From: VXPQ01 sp965248175
Lineage (GTDB): Bacteria; Bacteroidota; Rhodothermia; Rhodothermales; VXPQ01
Direction of reading: 5' to 3'
Assembly (NCBI GenBank): GCA_965248175.1
Contig: OZ252093.1
Coordinates: 2,542,001-2,606,000 of the forward strand
Length of the DNA stretch: 64,000 bases
The stretch's first letter is position 1. The number at the start of each line of letters is the position of its first letter. Of this stretch, positions 54,909 to 63,735 are shown piece after piece. Under the pieces are notes generated by a model. It saw only the letters and a list, made by a program, of their open reading frames with translations, did not search any database and was not told the DNA's origin. Both the position numbers and the translations under genes were made by a program.

Positions 54909-55202
54909 ATGTCAAGACGCACACGCAGAACCCATAGTCCTTCGTTCAAGGCGAAGGTAGCCATCGCCGCCGTTCGCGGCGACCGTACGCTGGCCGAACT
55001 CGCCGAGCGCTTCGAGGTGCACCCGAACCAGATACAATCCTGGAAGAAGCAGCTGGTAGAGACCGCCGAGGAGGCGTTCACCCGAGGCCGCGGCGGTGCC
55101 CCGGACGGGCGCGACGATCAGATAAAGGTGCTTCACGCGAAGATCGGAGAGTTGTCGATGGAGAAGGATTTTTTATCGAAGGCGCTCGGTCGAGACCGTT
55201 AG
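54909..55202 (+). CDS. IS3-family OrfA, copy C
   Basis: 97 residues from ATG 54909 (MSRRTRRTHSPSFKAKVAIAA), with the helix-turn-helix and zipper of the family. OrfB follows in another frame with no intervening gap, the arrangement in which IS3 elements make an OrfAB fusion by programmed frameshifting. Confidence 0.9.
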   Translation: MSRRTRRTHSPSFKAKVAIAAVRGDRTLAELAERFEVHPNQIQSWKKQLVETAEEAFTRGRGGAPDGRDDQIKVLHAKIGELSMEKDFLSKALGRDR

Positions 55203-55237
55203 CCGAGCGCCGGGCGAGGATAGATCGCGCCCATGCC

Positions 55238-56044
55238 TTGCCCGTGGTTCGCCAGTCGAGGCTCTTGTCGTTGAGCCGTTCGACGGCCTACTATCGTCCC
55301 GGGACAGAGAGCGAAGAGAACCTTGCGGCAATGAAAGAGATCGACAGGCTGTACATGGAGCGTCCCACAAGCGGATCGCGCACGATCAAGAGCATGCTCG
55401 AGGTGCGCGGGCGCAAGATCGCCAGAAGCCGCGTCGTTCGCCTCATGCGTCTGATGGGCCTACGGGCTATCTACCCCAAGCGCCGTACGTCTTCTCCAGG
55501 AGAAGGGCACAGGATTTATCCTTATCTGCTCAGAAGCATGAAGGTTACGAGACCCCGGCAAGTCTATGCGGCGGACATTACGTACATCCCTATGGCGAAA
55601 GGCTTTCTCTATCTTGTGGCCGTGATCGACTGGCATAGCCGCAAGGTGCTCGCCCACCGGCTCTCGAACACGATGGACGCCGCCTTTTGCGTCGAAGCGA
55701 TGGAAGAGGCCATTGTTCGCTACGGCGCACCAGAGGTCTTCAATACCGACCAGGGAGCGCAGTTTACCTCCGAGGCGTTCACCGGTGCGCTCAAGGAGCA
55801 TGGCGTGCGCATCTCTATGGACGGCAAGGGCCGCTGGCTCGACAACGTGTACGTGGAGCGCCTCTGGCGCAGCCTCAAGCAGGAAGAAGTCTACCGGCGC
55901 GCCTACGAGACGGTGAGCGAGGCCAGGAAGAGAATTGCCGACTACCTGCGCTACTTCAACGAAGAGCGTCCTCACCAGGGACTTGACAACCGAACGCCCG
56001 ACGACGTATTCTACAAACGAAAGCCGCTGTTCAAAGCGGCATAA
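55238..56044 (+). CDS. IS3-family transposase OrfB, copy C
   Basis: 268 residues from a TTG at 55238. The frame is open back to 55202 (AERRARIDRAHA), so translation is probably by frameshift from OrfA. The HTH_21 region (MERPTSGSRTIKSMLEVRGRK) precedes the integrase core: first Asp in YAADITYIPM, second in VFNTDQGAQFTS, Glu in VERLWRSLKQEE. All three catalytic residues are in place. Confidence 0.93.
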   Translation: MPVVRQSRLLSLSRSTAYYRPGTESEENLAAMKEIDRLYMERPTSGSRTIKSMLEVRGRKIARSRVVRLMRLMGLRAIYPKRRTSSPGEGHRIYPYLLRSMKVTRPRQVYAADITYIPMAKGFLYLVAVIDWHSRKVLAHRLSNTMDAAFCVEAMEEAIVRYGAPEVFNTDQGAQFTSEAFTGALKEHGVRISMDGKGRWLDNVYVERLWRSLKQEEVYRRAYETVSEARKRIADYLRYFNEERPHQGLDNRTPDDVFYKRKPLFKAA

Positions 56045-56160
56045 CCCGACGCGACAGTACACTTAAAAACGCTGGAAAAACTGTCCAGTTTTTTCGGACC
56101 ACTTCTGTTAGCCGTATTGTATATCTCAATATATTCATAGGATTATCCGTCTAGGGGGGC

Positions 56161-56784
56161 GTGTCCGCTTAACTGTATAAGTGAAATTATTGTTCAATGG
56201 GCACTCTGTCCTGGTAGAGTATGACGAACTGGTTGAGTGCGGCCTTCCAGTCGCGTATGGGTCGCTTCCATTTCTTCGCGGCTTCGCGCAGGCCCAAGTA
56301 GAGCAGCTTGCGCACCGCGTCGTCGTTGGGGAAAGCGCTCCGTCCCTTGACGATTTTGCGCAGGCTGTAGTTCAGCGATTCGATCACATTGGTGGTGTAG
56401 ACCACCTTGCGGATCGCAGGCGCATAGTCGAAGAAAGGCGCCAGACGCTCCCAGTCCTTCCTCCAGATCAAGCGAACCCGACTCGTTCTCGAGCCGCTTC
56501 GTACTGCGCCCGTTACGGGAATTGCCGCTGCCGCGGCCCGAAGGATCGTGAGCAGGGTAGCCGAGATGATGCGTCATCTCCCCCTCCAAGGCCGCCTCGA
56601 GAGCACGCTTGCCTATCGTCTTGAGCAAGCCCCCCTCGCCGAATAGGTCCCGCGCGTCCCCTTTGAAGTCCTTCAGCAACTCCTCGAGAAGCGCCTGCTG
56701 TTTGTCTGTAATTTCGGCCATCGTCTTCACCTACTGATGAAACTATGTGTACGATTGACCACTTACACAGTTTGCGGGATACGT
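56161..56784 (-). mobile_element. IS256-family element, internally deleted remnant
   Basis: Imperfect terminal repeats (GTGTCCGCTTAACTGTATAAGTG at 56161; complement of the right end GTATCCCGCAAACTGTGTAAGTG) frame two transposase pieces on the minus strand. The N-terminal about 84 residues (from ATG 56730, KQQALLEELLKDF, ALEGEMTHHLGY) are joined out of frame to the C-terminal about 94 residues (WERLAPFFDYAPAIRKVVYTTNVIESLN). The middle with the DDE residues is gone, so it is inactive. Confidence 0.85.
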
Positions 56785-56930
56785 CCGTTTAGGGTTTAGT
56801 GCATAAGGGTTAAATACAAGGATGCGAAATGTAAGATATCAAAAAAATTCAAAAAGGCAAGCATTGTAAAATTTCAATGAGGAACCTGCCCTAATCCCCT
56901 TGGCTCCGAGTATGGATGTATTTGTCAGGC

Positions 56931-58112
56931 TCAAGTCCCAAGATACTCGATCACGCCAGCAGCACCCATCCCCCCGCCTACGCACATCGTGCACAGGCCA
57001 TACCGCACCTTGCGTCGCGCCATTTCGCGGATCAGCGTGGTCGTCAGCTTGGTGCCCGTACATCCCAACGGGTGGCCCAATGCAATCGCGCCCCCGTTCA
57101 CATTCACGATGCCCTCATCAAGACCTACCTCGCGAATCACTGCAAGCGCCTGCGCGGCAAAGGCTTCATTCAGTTCCACCAAGCCTATATCCTGGATGCT
57201 CAGGCCCGTTTGCGCAAGCACTTTTCGTATCGCAGGCACGGGGCCCACACCCATGATTTCGGGCGCTACGCCGACAACAGCGAACCCTGCAAGCCGGGCC
57301 TCGGGCGCCACGCCCAGTTGCTTCACGCGATCCCCGCTCATAAGAACCACTGCAGCGCCCCCGTCGGAGCGCTGTGACGTATTGCCGGCGGTCACCGTGC
57401 CACCGTGACGAAAAACCGGATGCAGATGCCCCAGCGCCTCGAGGCTGGTGTTGGAGCGCGGCCCCTCGTCCGTATCAAACGTCCGGCGGACCGTCTGTGC
57501 AGCGCCCCCTTCATAGCGAGTCTCCTCTACCTCCACGGGAAGGATTTCCTCCGCAAAGCGCCCCGCCTCAATGGCCGCCAGCGCCCGTTCGTGAGAACGC
57601 AGCGCAAACCGATCCTGGTCTTCCCGTGCAATGCCGTAGCGCTCGGCCACATTCTCCGCCGTAATGCCCATCGAAACGTAGACATCCATGTCCCCGGCCG
57701 CTAAACCGGGATCCGGCTGGAAAAAGAAGCCGGTCATCGGCACCATGCTCATCGACTCGACGCCCCCGGCCACGACCACGTGCGCCGCGCCCGTACAAAT
57801 TGCCTGGCTCGCCATGGCGACGGTTTGCAGGCCGGAGGAGCAAAATCGATTCACCGTGGCCCCGGGCACCTCGTCCGGCAAGCCCGCTTTCTGCGCAATC
57901 AGGCGTCCCACATTCTGCCCCTGGGCGCCCTCGGGAAAAGCACACCCCATCAACACATCCTCGACTGCGCCCGCTTCGAGTCCTTCGACACGGCGAATGG
58001 CTTCGCGCACGACCGCAGCGCCCATGTGTTCAGGGCGGACATGCCGGAGCGCTCCCCGGTCGGCCTTTCCGACGGCAGTACGTACGCTGCGAACTATGAA
58101 GGCATCCTGCAT
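56931..58112 (-). CDS. fadA: Acetyl-CoA C-acyltransferase (thiolase)
   Basis: 393 residues. Active-site Cys is C91 in NRFCSSGLQTVAMA; VELNEAFAAQAL, GGAIALGHPLGCTG (His) and TMCVGGGMGAAGVIE (second Cys) complete the thiolase set. It cleaves 3-ketoacyl-CoA in the last beta-oxidation step. It starts 3 bp after the fadN-like gene. The IS cluster begins about 150 bp downstream, an AT-rich spacer with no gene. Confidence 0.95.
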   Translation of the reverse strand: MQDAFIVRSVRTAVGKADRGALRHVRPEHMGAAVVREAIRRVEGLEAGAVEDVLMGCAFPEGAQGQNVGRLIAQKAGLPDEVPGATVNRFCSSGLQTVAMASQAICTGAAHVVVAGGVESMSMVPMTGFFFQPDPGLAAGDMDVYVSMGITAENVAERYGIAREDQDRFALRSHERALAAIEAGRFAEEILPVEVEETRYEGGAAQTVRRTFDTDEGPRSNTSLEALGHLHPVFRHGGTVTAGNTSQRSDGGAAVVLMSGDRVKQLGVAPEARLAGFAVVGVAPEIMGVGPVPAIRKVLAQTGLSIQDIGLVELNEAFAAQALAVIREVGLDEGIVNVNGGAIALGHPLGCTGTKLTTTLIREMARRKVRYGLCTMCVGGGMGAAGVIEYLGT

Positions 58113-58115
58113 GGG

Positions 58116-60530
58116 TTAATTCCTCAGCGGCTTTTTGGTCTTCAACATATGCGCAATGCGGTCCTGCGTTTTCTTCTCGCAAATCAGTTCGAGGAACACG
58201 CTGCGCTCGAGGTCGATGAGATATTCCTCGTCAACTTCCTGGGGGGCGGTCAGGTCGCCTCCAGTCATCACGAAGGCAAGGCGTCCAGCAAGCAACGCAT
58301 CGTATTCGGATATGAACCGGCCCTCGACGAATTGCCGCACCATGACATCCAGCGCCGCGCCTCCGGGGCGCCCCAGCACCCGGATGCCTTGCGGGACAGG
58401 TGGACGGTACCCCGCGGCGGAAAGGCGCAAAACCTCTTCTCTGGCTACATGAAGTCGCCGATCGTCATGCATGACGATGCGGACATGCGGCGTCAGGAAA
58501 CCCAACTGCCGGGCTTCCGAAGCACTCGACGAAACACGGGACATCGCTACGGTCTCGAAAAATTTCCGGATCCAGGACTGAATCTCGGAAGGATGGCCGT
58601 TCACCGTTCGCCGGGCAGCCTCCGCCGCCAGGCGCATCGTGCCCGTCCCCGCCGGGATCAGGCCCACGCCCAGTTCTACCAGACCGGCGTAGCACTCCGC
58701 CGACACCACCTGATTCGGACAAGCCATGAGCAATTCGCACCCGCCGCCAAGCGCGCGCCCGTGGGCCGCTACGACCACCGGCTTGCGGGCGTACCGCACA
58801 CGCTGCACCGTTCCCTGAAACGCCTTGATTTGCCGATCTACCGCCTCGACAGCCCCCTGTTGCAAGGCGCCCGCCAATTCCACAAGATTTGCCCCCACCG
58901 AAAAATTACGCCCTTCGTTCCCTACAACAAGCCCCTTGAGCGAGCGATCCGCTTCGACGTGTTCTATCGCATGAACGACTGCCTCCATCACGCCTTGCCC
59001 CAACGTATTCGCCTTCGAACGAAATTCCAGCAGCGCCACTCCGTCTCCGAGATCAAGCAGGCCGGCATCGTCCGATTCCCACAATGTACGCCCCGCCTCC
59101 GACCGGATCGCGGCAAGCGCCACATAATCTTCCGGAAGAGGATCGGGGGCGTATCCCTCGCTTGCCGGCACATAGACCGTACGCCCTCTCCCATCGTTCC
59201 GGTAGAACCCACCGGCCCGGACCGCATCCTCCACCCAGGCAGGCGCCTCCAGGCCGGCATCATCCAAATCGTTCAGAATCCGTTCGACGCCGATCGCGTC
59301 CCACAATTCGAACGGACCCAGTTCCCAGCCGAATCCCCAGCGTATGGCGCGGTCCACATCGGCAGGCCGTTCCGAAATTTCAGGGATTCTGCGAGCAGCA
59401 TACGCCAACAAATCAAGCGTCGTGCCACGAACGAAGGCTCCGGCGCGGCCCTCGGCCTCGTACAGCGCCCGCAGCCGGTCCCCGACGGTGCGTAGCCTGC
59501 TTATTTCCTGTAGGGCAGGCAGGAGCACCGGCTCGGCAGGAGAATATTCCAGGGTCTCCGGGTCCACAGACTTTATTTCGCCGTCTTCTTTTTTGTAAAA
59601 CCCGGCACGGGTCTTCTGCCCAAGCCGTCCAGCCTGCACAAGCTGCCCCAATAATGCCGGGGAACGGAACGCGGCGCGGCTTTCGTCATCCGCCACAGCG
59701 TCATACAGATTTCGAGCCACGGCCCACAGCACATCCAGACCGACCACATCCGCCGTCCGGAATGTGGCGGACCGGGGACGCCCAACCAGTGGCCCGGTCA
59801 GTGTGTCGATCTCCTCGATCGTGTAGTCTTCTTCCGTAAAGGCCCGCACAGCCTGTAACATCCCGTACACCCCGATGCGATTCCCGATGAAATAGGGAGT
59901 GTCCTTGGCTACGACAATGCCTTTCCCGAGATGAATCCGTCCAAAATGGGCAATGCGGTCAAGAATATCCGGATCGGTCTCCTGGGAAGGAACCAGCTCC
60001 AGTAACCGCAAATAGCGAGGGGGATTGAAAAAGTGCGTGCCGAGAAAAGCGCGCCGGAATGCCTCGCCGCGTCCGGCTGCGATCTGCGCCACGGAAAGCC
60101 CACTCGTATTGGTGGACACGATGGTCCCGGGCCGGATTATCGACTCGACCCGCTCGAACAGAGCGCGCTTGGCGTCCAGTTGCTCAACGACTGCCTCAAT
60201 CACCCATTCCACGCCGGACAGCCGGTCGAGGTGGTCCTCGAAATTGCCGGGCTCGACGCGGCGCAACGCCGCCTCATCAAAGAACGGGGCCGGTTTGAGT
60301 TGCGCCGCCGCTTTCAGCCCTCGCTCGACGACAGCATTCCTGTTTTTCCCTTCCCCGGACGCTACATCGAACAGGAACACATGCAGGCCCGCATTGGCAA
60401 GGTGTGCCGCAATCTGCGCCCCCATGGTCCCGGCGCCCAGTACAGCCGCCTTGCGAAACGGAAGATGGGCATGCGGTGGAGCGAATGCGCCCGAAGCACG
60501 GTCAGGGGCTACCGTTGAATGTGCGTGCAT
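58116..60530 (-). CDS. fadN: 3-hydroxyacyl-CoA dehydrogenase / enoyl-CoA hydratase fusion (FadN-like)
   Basis: 804 residues. The dehydrogenase domains come first: NAD-binding VLGAGTMGAQIAAHLANAG (near 32), NTSGLSVAQIA and GTHFFNPPRYLRLLELV. The crotonase-like domain comes last (LKGLVVGNEGRNFSVGANLVELA, HGRALGGGCELLMACPNQVVSAE, VGLIPAGTGTMRLA). This order is that of Bacillus FadN, the reverse of E. coli FadB. It hydrates enoyl-CoA and oxidises the hydroxyacyl-CoA. The neighbouring fadA and fadE match the FadN-FadA-FadE set. Confidence 0.9.
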   Translation of the reverse strand: MHAHSTVAPDRASGAFAPPHAHLPFRKAAVLGAGTMGAQIAAHLANAGLHVFLFDVASGEGKNRNAVVERGLKAAAQLKPAPFFDEAALRRVEPGNFEDHLDRLSGVEWVIEAVVEQLDAKRALFERVESIIRPGTIVSTNTSGLSVAQIAAGRGEAFRRAFLGTHFFNPPRYLRLLELVPSQETDPDILDRIAHFGRIHLGKGIVVAKDTPYFIGNRIGVYGMLQAVRAFTEEDYTIEEIDTLTGPLVGRPRSATFRTADVVGLDVLWAVARNLYDAVADDESRAAFRSPALLGQLVQAGRLGQKTRAGFYKKEDGEIKSVDPETLEYSPAEPVLLPALQEISRLRTVGDRLRALYEAEGRAGAFVRGTTLDLLAYAARRIPEISERPADVDRAIRWGFGWELGPFELWDAIGVERILNDLDDAGLEAPAWVEDAVRAGGFYRNDGRGRTVYVPASEGYAPDPLPEDYVALAAIRSEAGRTLWESDDAGLLDLGDGVALLEFRSKANTLGQGVMEAVVHAIEHVEADRSLKGLVVGNEGRNFSVGANLVELAGALQQGAVEAVDRQIKAFQGTVQRVRYARKPVVVAAHGRALGGGCELLMACPNQVVSAECYAGLVELGVGLIPAGTGTMRLAAEAARRTVNGHPSEIQSWIRKFFETVAMSRVSSSASEARQLGFLTPHVRIVMHDDRRLHVAREEVLRLSAAGYRPPVPQGIRVLGRPGGAALDVMVRQFVEGRFISEYDALLAGRLAFVMTGGDLTAPQEVDEEYLIDLERSVFLELICEKKTQDRIAHMLKTKKPLRN

Positions 60531-60570
60531 GAATTAATCCCTTACTGGCTGAAATCGTAACGGACGGCGA

Positions 60571-62493
60571 TCAGACACCGTCGTCCTGTCTCTCTTTCTC
60601 CACAACCACGATGGATGCGGGCAGATCCCCTTCGCCGTATATCTCCTCGATATCTTCTGCAAATGCTTCCTCGACCTGCCGGCGGCGCACCTTCATCGTG
60701 GGGGTAAGGAGACTGTTTTCCGTCGTCAGCGAAGCAAGCACGATGCGAAATCTTTTGATGCGAGACCAGGGATCCATGCCCGCGTTGGCCTCCTCTACCA
60801 AATGGCGAAGATGCGATTGCACTTCGGGCAGGGCAATCAGCCCTTCCCCTGATATGCCTTCCTCTACACCGAAGGACCGGGCATAGCCTCCCAGCTTTTC
60901 CATGTCAGGAAAAACAAGCGCCGTACAATACCTGTATCCGCTGCCCAAGACCATCGCCTCTTCAATCACCGGGTGTGCCCGCAGCCGGTTCTCGATGGGT
61001 TGGGGCGCCACATATTTTCCGGTCGAGAGCTTGAAAAGCGATTTCTTCCGGTCCGTGATCCGAAGATATCCCTCCGGCATAAACATCCCGACGTCGCCGG
61101 TCTGGAACCACCCCTCCCCGTCAATTACCTCGTTCGTCAGCGCATCGTTCTTGTAGTATCCCTCCATGACGTAGGGCCCGCGCGTCAGAATCTCTCCGTC
61201 TTCCGCAATCCTCACCTCCGCTCCCGGAATCGGCTCTCCCACCGTACCGGGCTGAACGCGCCCTTTCCGGTTAAAGGAGATCACCGGGCTGGTTTCCGTG
61301 AGGCCGTATCCCTCCAGCACCGTAATATTCGCCGCAGCGAACAAATTCGTCAGATGGGCGCCAAGCGCCGCGCCGCCCGAAATAAGAAAGTGGACGCGCC
61401 CGCCCAATGCCTTCCGCCATTTGCTGAACAGGAGGCGATCCGCCACCTTGAGTGAGAACGCGTAGATTCCGCTCGGCTGCGACGATACGTCGTAGCGCTC
61501 GCCCACAGACAGTGCCCAGGAAGCAATGGCCTTTTGGACACCGCTCATGCCGGCAATGCGTGTCAGCACGGCTGCATACACCTTCTCCAGCACACGCGGC
61601 ACCGTGGCGAATATCGTAGGCTGCACCTTGGCAATGTGCTGCATAAGAAAGTCCTGCGACGTGAAATACACGGGTGAGCCATGGTACATAAAACCGTAAT
61701 GAAGCGTCCGGGCAAAGATGTGGGTCAACGGCAAAAACGAAATGATCTGCTCGCCATCCTCACCTGTGCGGTAATCCCGCATCCCGGAAAAGGATGTGAG
61801 GGCGTTGGCGCTGATGTTTTCATGCGTCAGCACTACGCCCTTCGGCTGCCCGGTCGTGCCGCTCGTATAGAGAATGGTGGCCATATCCTTCGGTCCGACC
61901 CGTTCGCGCAATTCCCGGATTGCTTCTGTATTCTCCTGCAGCCGACGGCGCCCCGATTCCCGCACCGCTTCCAGCGTGCATGCTTCGATACCATCCGGAA
62001 GAGACACCCCGTCAGGAATGTCTCCTTCCGCTACAATCACAGCAGAAACCGCAGGACATGCGGACAGCGCATCCCGGATTTCTTCCAGATGTTTTCCACT
62101 CGAAACGGCTACTACCCTGGCCCCCGAATGCACAAGGACATACTGGATCTGATCTGGCGCATGCGCCAGATACATGGGCACATTGATGACGCCGGCAAGC
62201 AAACAACCCATGTCCACAATACAGAATGACACATCGCTCTCCATATAGAGCGCAAGGCGATCTCCGTGGGACAGGCCCAGATCAGCGAGACCCAGCGCCA
62301 CTTCTTCGGAATGGCGTCGATATTCGTCCAGCGAAAGAGACTTCCAGCCATCTCCATCCGGCTGATTGAGCGCCCGGTGGTTCACGTATCTGTCCGATGC
62401 CTCGTACAGCAGGTCCGGTAAGGTCTTCTCCAGCGTGAGCGTGCCGCTACCCGGCGGCGCAACGTATATCTTTTCCGATACTATGTCCGGCAT
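60571..62493 (-). CDS. fadD: Long-chain fatty-acid--CoA ligase
   Basis: About 640 residues. The AMP-binding motif is ATILYTSGTTGQPKGVVLTHENI; LEGYGLTETSPVISFN, GEGWFQTGDVGMF and LRITDRKKSLFKLSTGKYVAP are the other adenylate-forming motifs. It activates long-chain acids, feeding the enzymes encoded downstream. ATG 62493 (MPDIVSEKIYV) is preferred to 62526. First gene of the fad run, 40 bp before the fadN-like gene. Confidence 0.94.
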   Translation of the reverse strand: MPDIVSEKIYVAPPGSGTLTLEKTLPDLLYEASDRYVNHRALNQPDGDGWKSLSLDEYRRHSEEVALGLADLGLSHGDRLALYMESDVSFCIVDMGCLLAGVINVPMYLAHAPDQIQYVLVHSGARVVAVSSGKHLEEIRDALSACPAVSAVIVAEGDIPDGVSLPDGIEACTLEAVRESGRRRLQENTEAIRELRERVGPKDMATILYTSGTTGQPKGVVLTHENISANALTSFSGMRDYRTGEDGEQIISFLPLTHIFARTLHYGFMYHGSPVYFTSQDFLMQHIAKVQPTIFATVPRVLEKVYAAVLTRIAGMSGVQKAIASWALSVGERYDVSSQPSGIYAFSLKVADRLLFSKWRKALGGRVHFLISGGAALGAHLTNLFAAANITVLEGYGLTETSPVISFNRKGRVQPGTVGEPIPGAEVRIAEDGEILTRGPYVMEGYYKNDALTNEVIDGEGWFQTGDVGMFMPEGYLRITDRKKSLFKLSTGKYVAPQPIENRLRAHPVIEEAMVLGSGYRYCTALVFPDMEKLGGYARSFGVEEGISGEGLIALPEVQSHLRHLVEEANAGMDPWSRIKRFRIVLASLTTENSLLTPTMKVRRRQVEEAFAEDIEEIYGEGDLPASIVVVEKERQDDGV

Positions 62494-62601
62494 GACAATT
62501 CTCCATTCTGAATAAGAAGCGTACAACCCGGGGATAGTACACCCCCCGAAAGAAAAGAAAAAAACATGACAGGAAAAGACCTCTCTTGAATAAAAACCGC
62601 T

Positions 62602-62636
62602 AAAAAAAGGGCCGCCCGATATCTTCGGACGGCCCT
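62602..62636 (-). terminator. Rho-independent terminator of the DUF4097 gene
   Basis: AGGGCCG-CCCGA pairs with TCGG-ACGGCCCT around a five-base loop. On the minus strand the stem is followed by seven T. It ends the transcript of the gene at 62680-63597 before the fad operon. Confidence 0.88.
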
Positions 62637-62679
62637 CGCTTGCTCGCGTTTGAAACTCTGGGGCGCTGCGCTCCGGTCG

Positions 62680-63597
62680 TTATCTCTTGCGTAACGTCAC
62701 ATTGCCTACGGCGGCATACAGACGCAGGTCCGGACCCCCGCCATTGACGGCGCCGGAGAAGGATTTTCTGGTCCACTTGCCTTCCACCTTCAGGGGATAA
62801 TCTGTACTCGCCGATCCTACGGCGCATTCCGCATCGACCTCCACGCCTACGCTGCCCGCCAGATACACCATCACGTTCCCGGCTCCCGTGCTGAAATCAG
62901 ACGCTCCCTCCGGTTGTTCGGTGATGAACACTTCGATGTTTCCGGCGCCCGCCTTGACAGTGGCTTCGCCGCGTACGGACCGGACATCCACGTTGCCGGC
63001 GCCCGTATGCACTTCCACCTTGCCTCCTGCGCCTTCGATGACAATATTGCCGGAACCCGACACCACATCAACCGACCCGCTGACCACACCGATCTCAATA
63101 TTGCCCGCCCCGGTCACACCGGAAATGTCTCCGGAAAAGGATCCTAATTTGACACTGCCGGCGCCGGCCTTGAATTCAATATTGTAGTCCTCTGGAATCC
63201 TGACTCGCACCCGAACCCTGAGCCGGTCGGTAGAGCGAATACGGTTCCAGAAGGTATCCTCATTGTCGAAGCGCGACCCGACGTAGATACCGCTGTCGCG
63301 TTCCTCAATCTGCAGATCGTGCCGTTCGAAGATACTTTCGGCCTTCGACCGATCATCGGTCGTTACATTCCGTTCCACCTCAATGAGCACCTCCCTGCCG
63401 GGCCCGGGCAATACCTCAACCCGGCCCCGATCTATATCCAGCTCTAACGTACCGCCGGGTCGAACCTTGTAGGAACGCTTGACCGTATCCTTGATATCGA
63501 TCAAGTCAGGATCGCCGGCATACGCGCTCGCCGCAATCAGAAACGCAACGACGAACACGGGCAACTTTCCGATACATCGGGAGAGACGTTTCGACAT
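62680..63597 (-). CDS. DUF4097 beta-strand-repeat protein, exported
   Basis: 305 residues with a signal peptide (ending SAYAG near 27). The body is a run of short beta-strand repeats with the recurring GAGNIEI / GSGNIVI / GAGNVDV pattern (about 140-260), the right-handed beta-helix type seen in DUF4097 (adhesin-like) proteins. Likely periplasmic or surface; function unknown. It lies 138 bp after rpoC on the same strand and has its own terminator. Confidence 0.85.
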   Translation of the reverse strand: MSKRLSRCIGKLPVFVVAFLIAASAYAGDPDLIDIKDTVKRSYKVRPGGTLELDIDRGRVEVLPGPGREVLIEVERNVTTDDRSKAESIFERHDLQIEERDSGIYVGSRFDNEDTFWNRIRSTDRLRVRVRVRIPEDYNIEFKAGAGSVKLGSFSGDISGVTGAGNIEIGVVSGSVDVVSGSGNIVIEGAGGKVEVHTGAGNVDVRSVRGEATVKAGAGNIEVFITEQPEGASDFSTGAGNVMVYLAGSVGVEVDAECAVGSASTDYPLKVEGKWTRKSFSGAVNGGGPDLRLYAAVGNVTLRKR

Positions 63598-63735
63598 GGT
63601 GCTGGCCTCGTCGTTTGACAGAGCAATTCGGGGGGCAGTACTCCGTAATACGGAATATTCCTTCCAGAGTTACAAAACACTGCGAAGAATTGCTACAAAG
63701 CCTCTTCGCCCTACCGCGCCTGTCCGAAGAATTCC

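Larger units (their letters stand above)
54823..56101 (+). mobile_element. IS3-family element copy C, complete
   Basis: About 1279 bp with imperfect terminal repeats (left TGGTTCGGGTTGTTTGGACA, right complement TGGTCCGAAAAAACTGGACA). Both orfA and orfB are intact, so this is the likely active parent of the decayed copies A and B and of the copy at the window start. No target duplication is evident, which suggests later rearrangement at its edges. Confidence 0.9.

Noticed and set aside
57780..59495. A 571-codon open frame on the plus strand
   Set aside because: Antisense to fadA and the fadN-like gene, which both have full sets of catalytic motifs.
62871..63147. Gly/Ala/Asn repeat pattern read as DNA tandem repeats
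   Set aside because: The repeats come from the protein-level GAGN beta-strand repeats of the DUF4097 gene, not from a separate repeat array.
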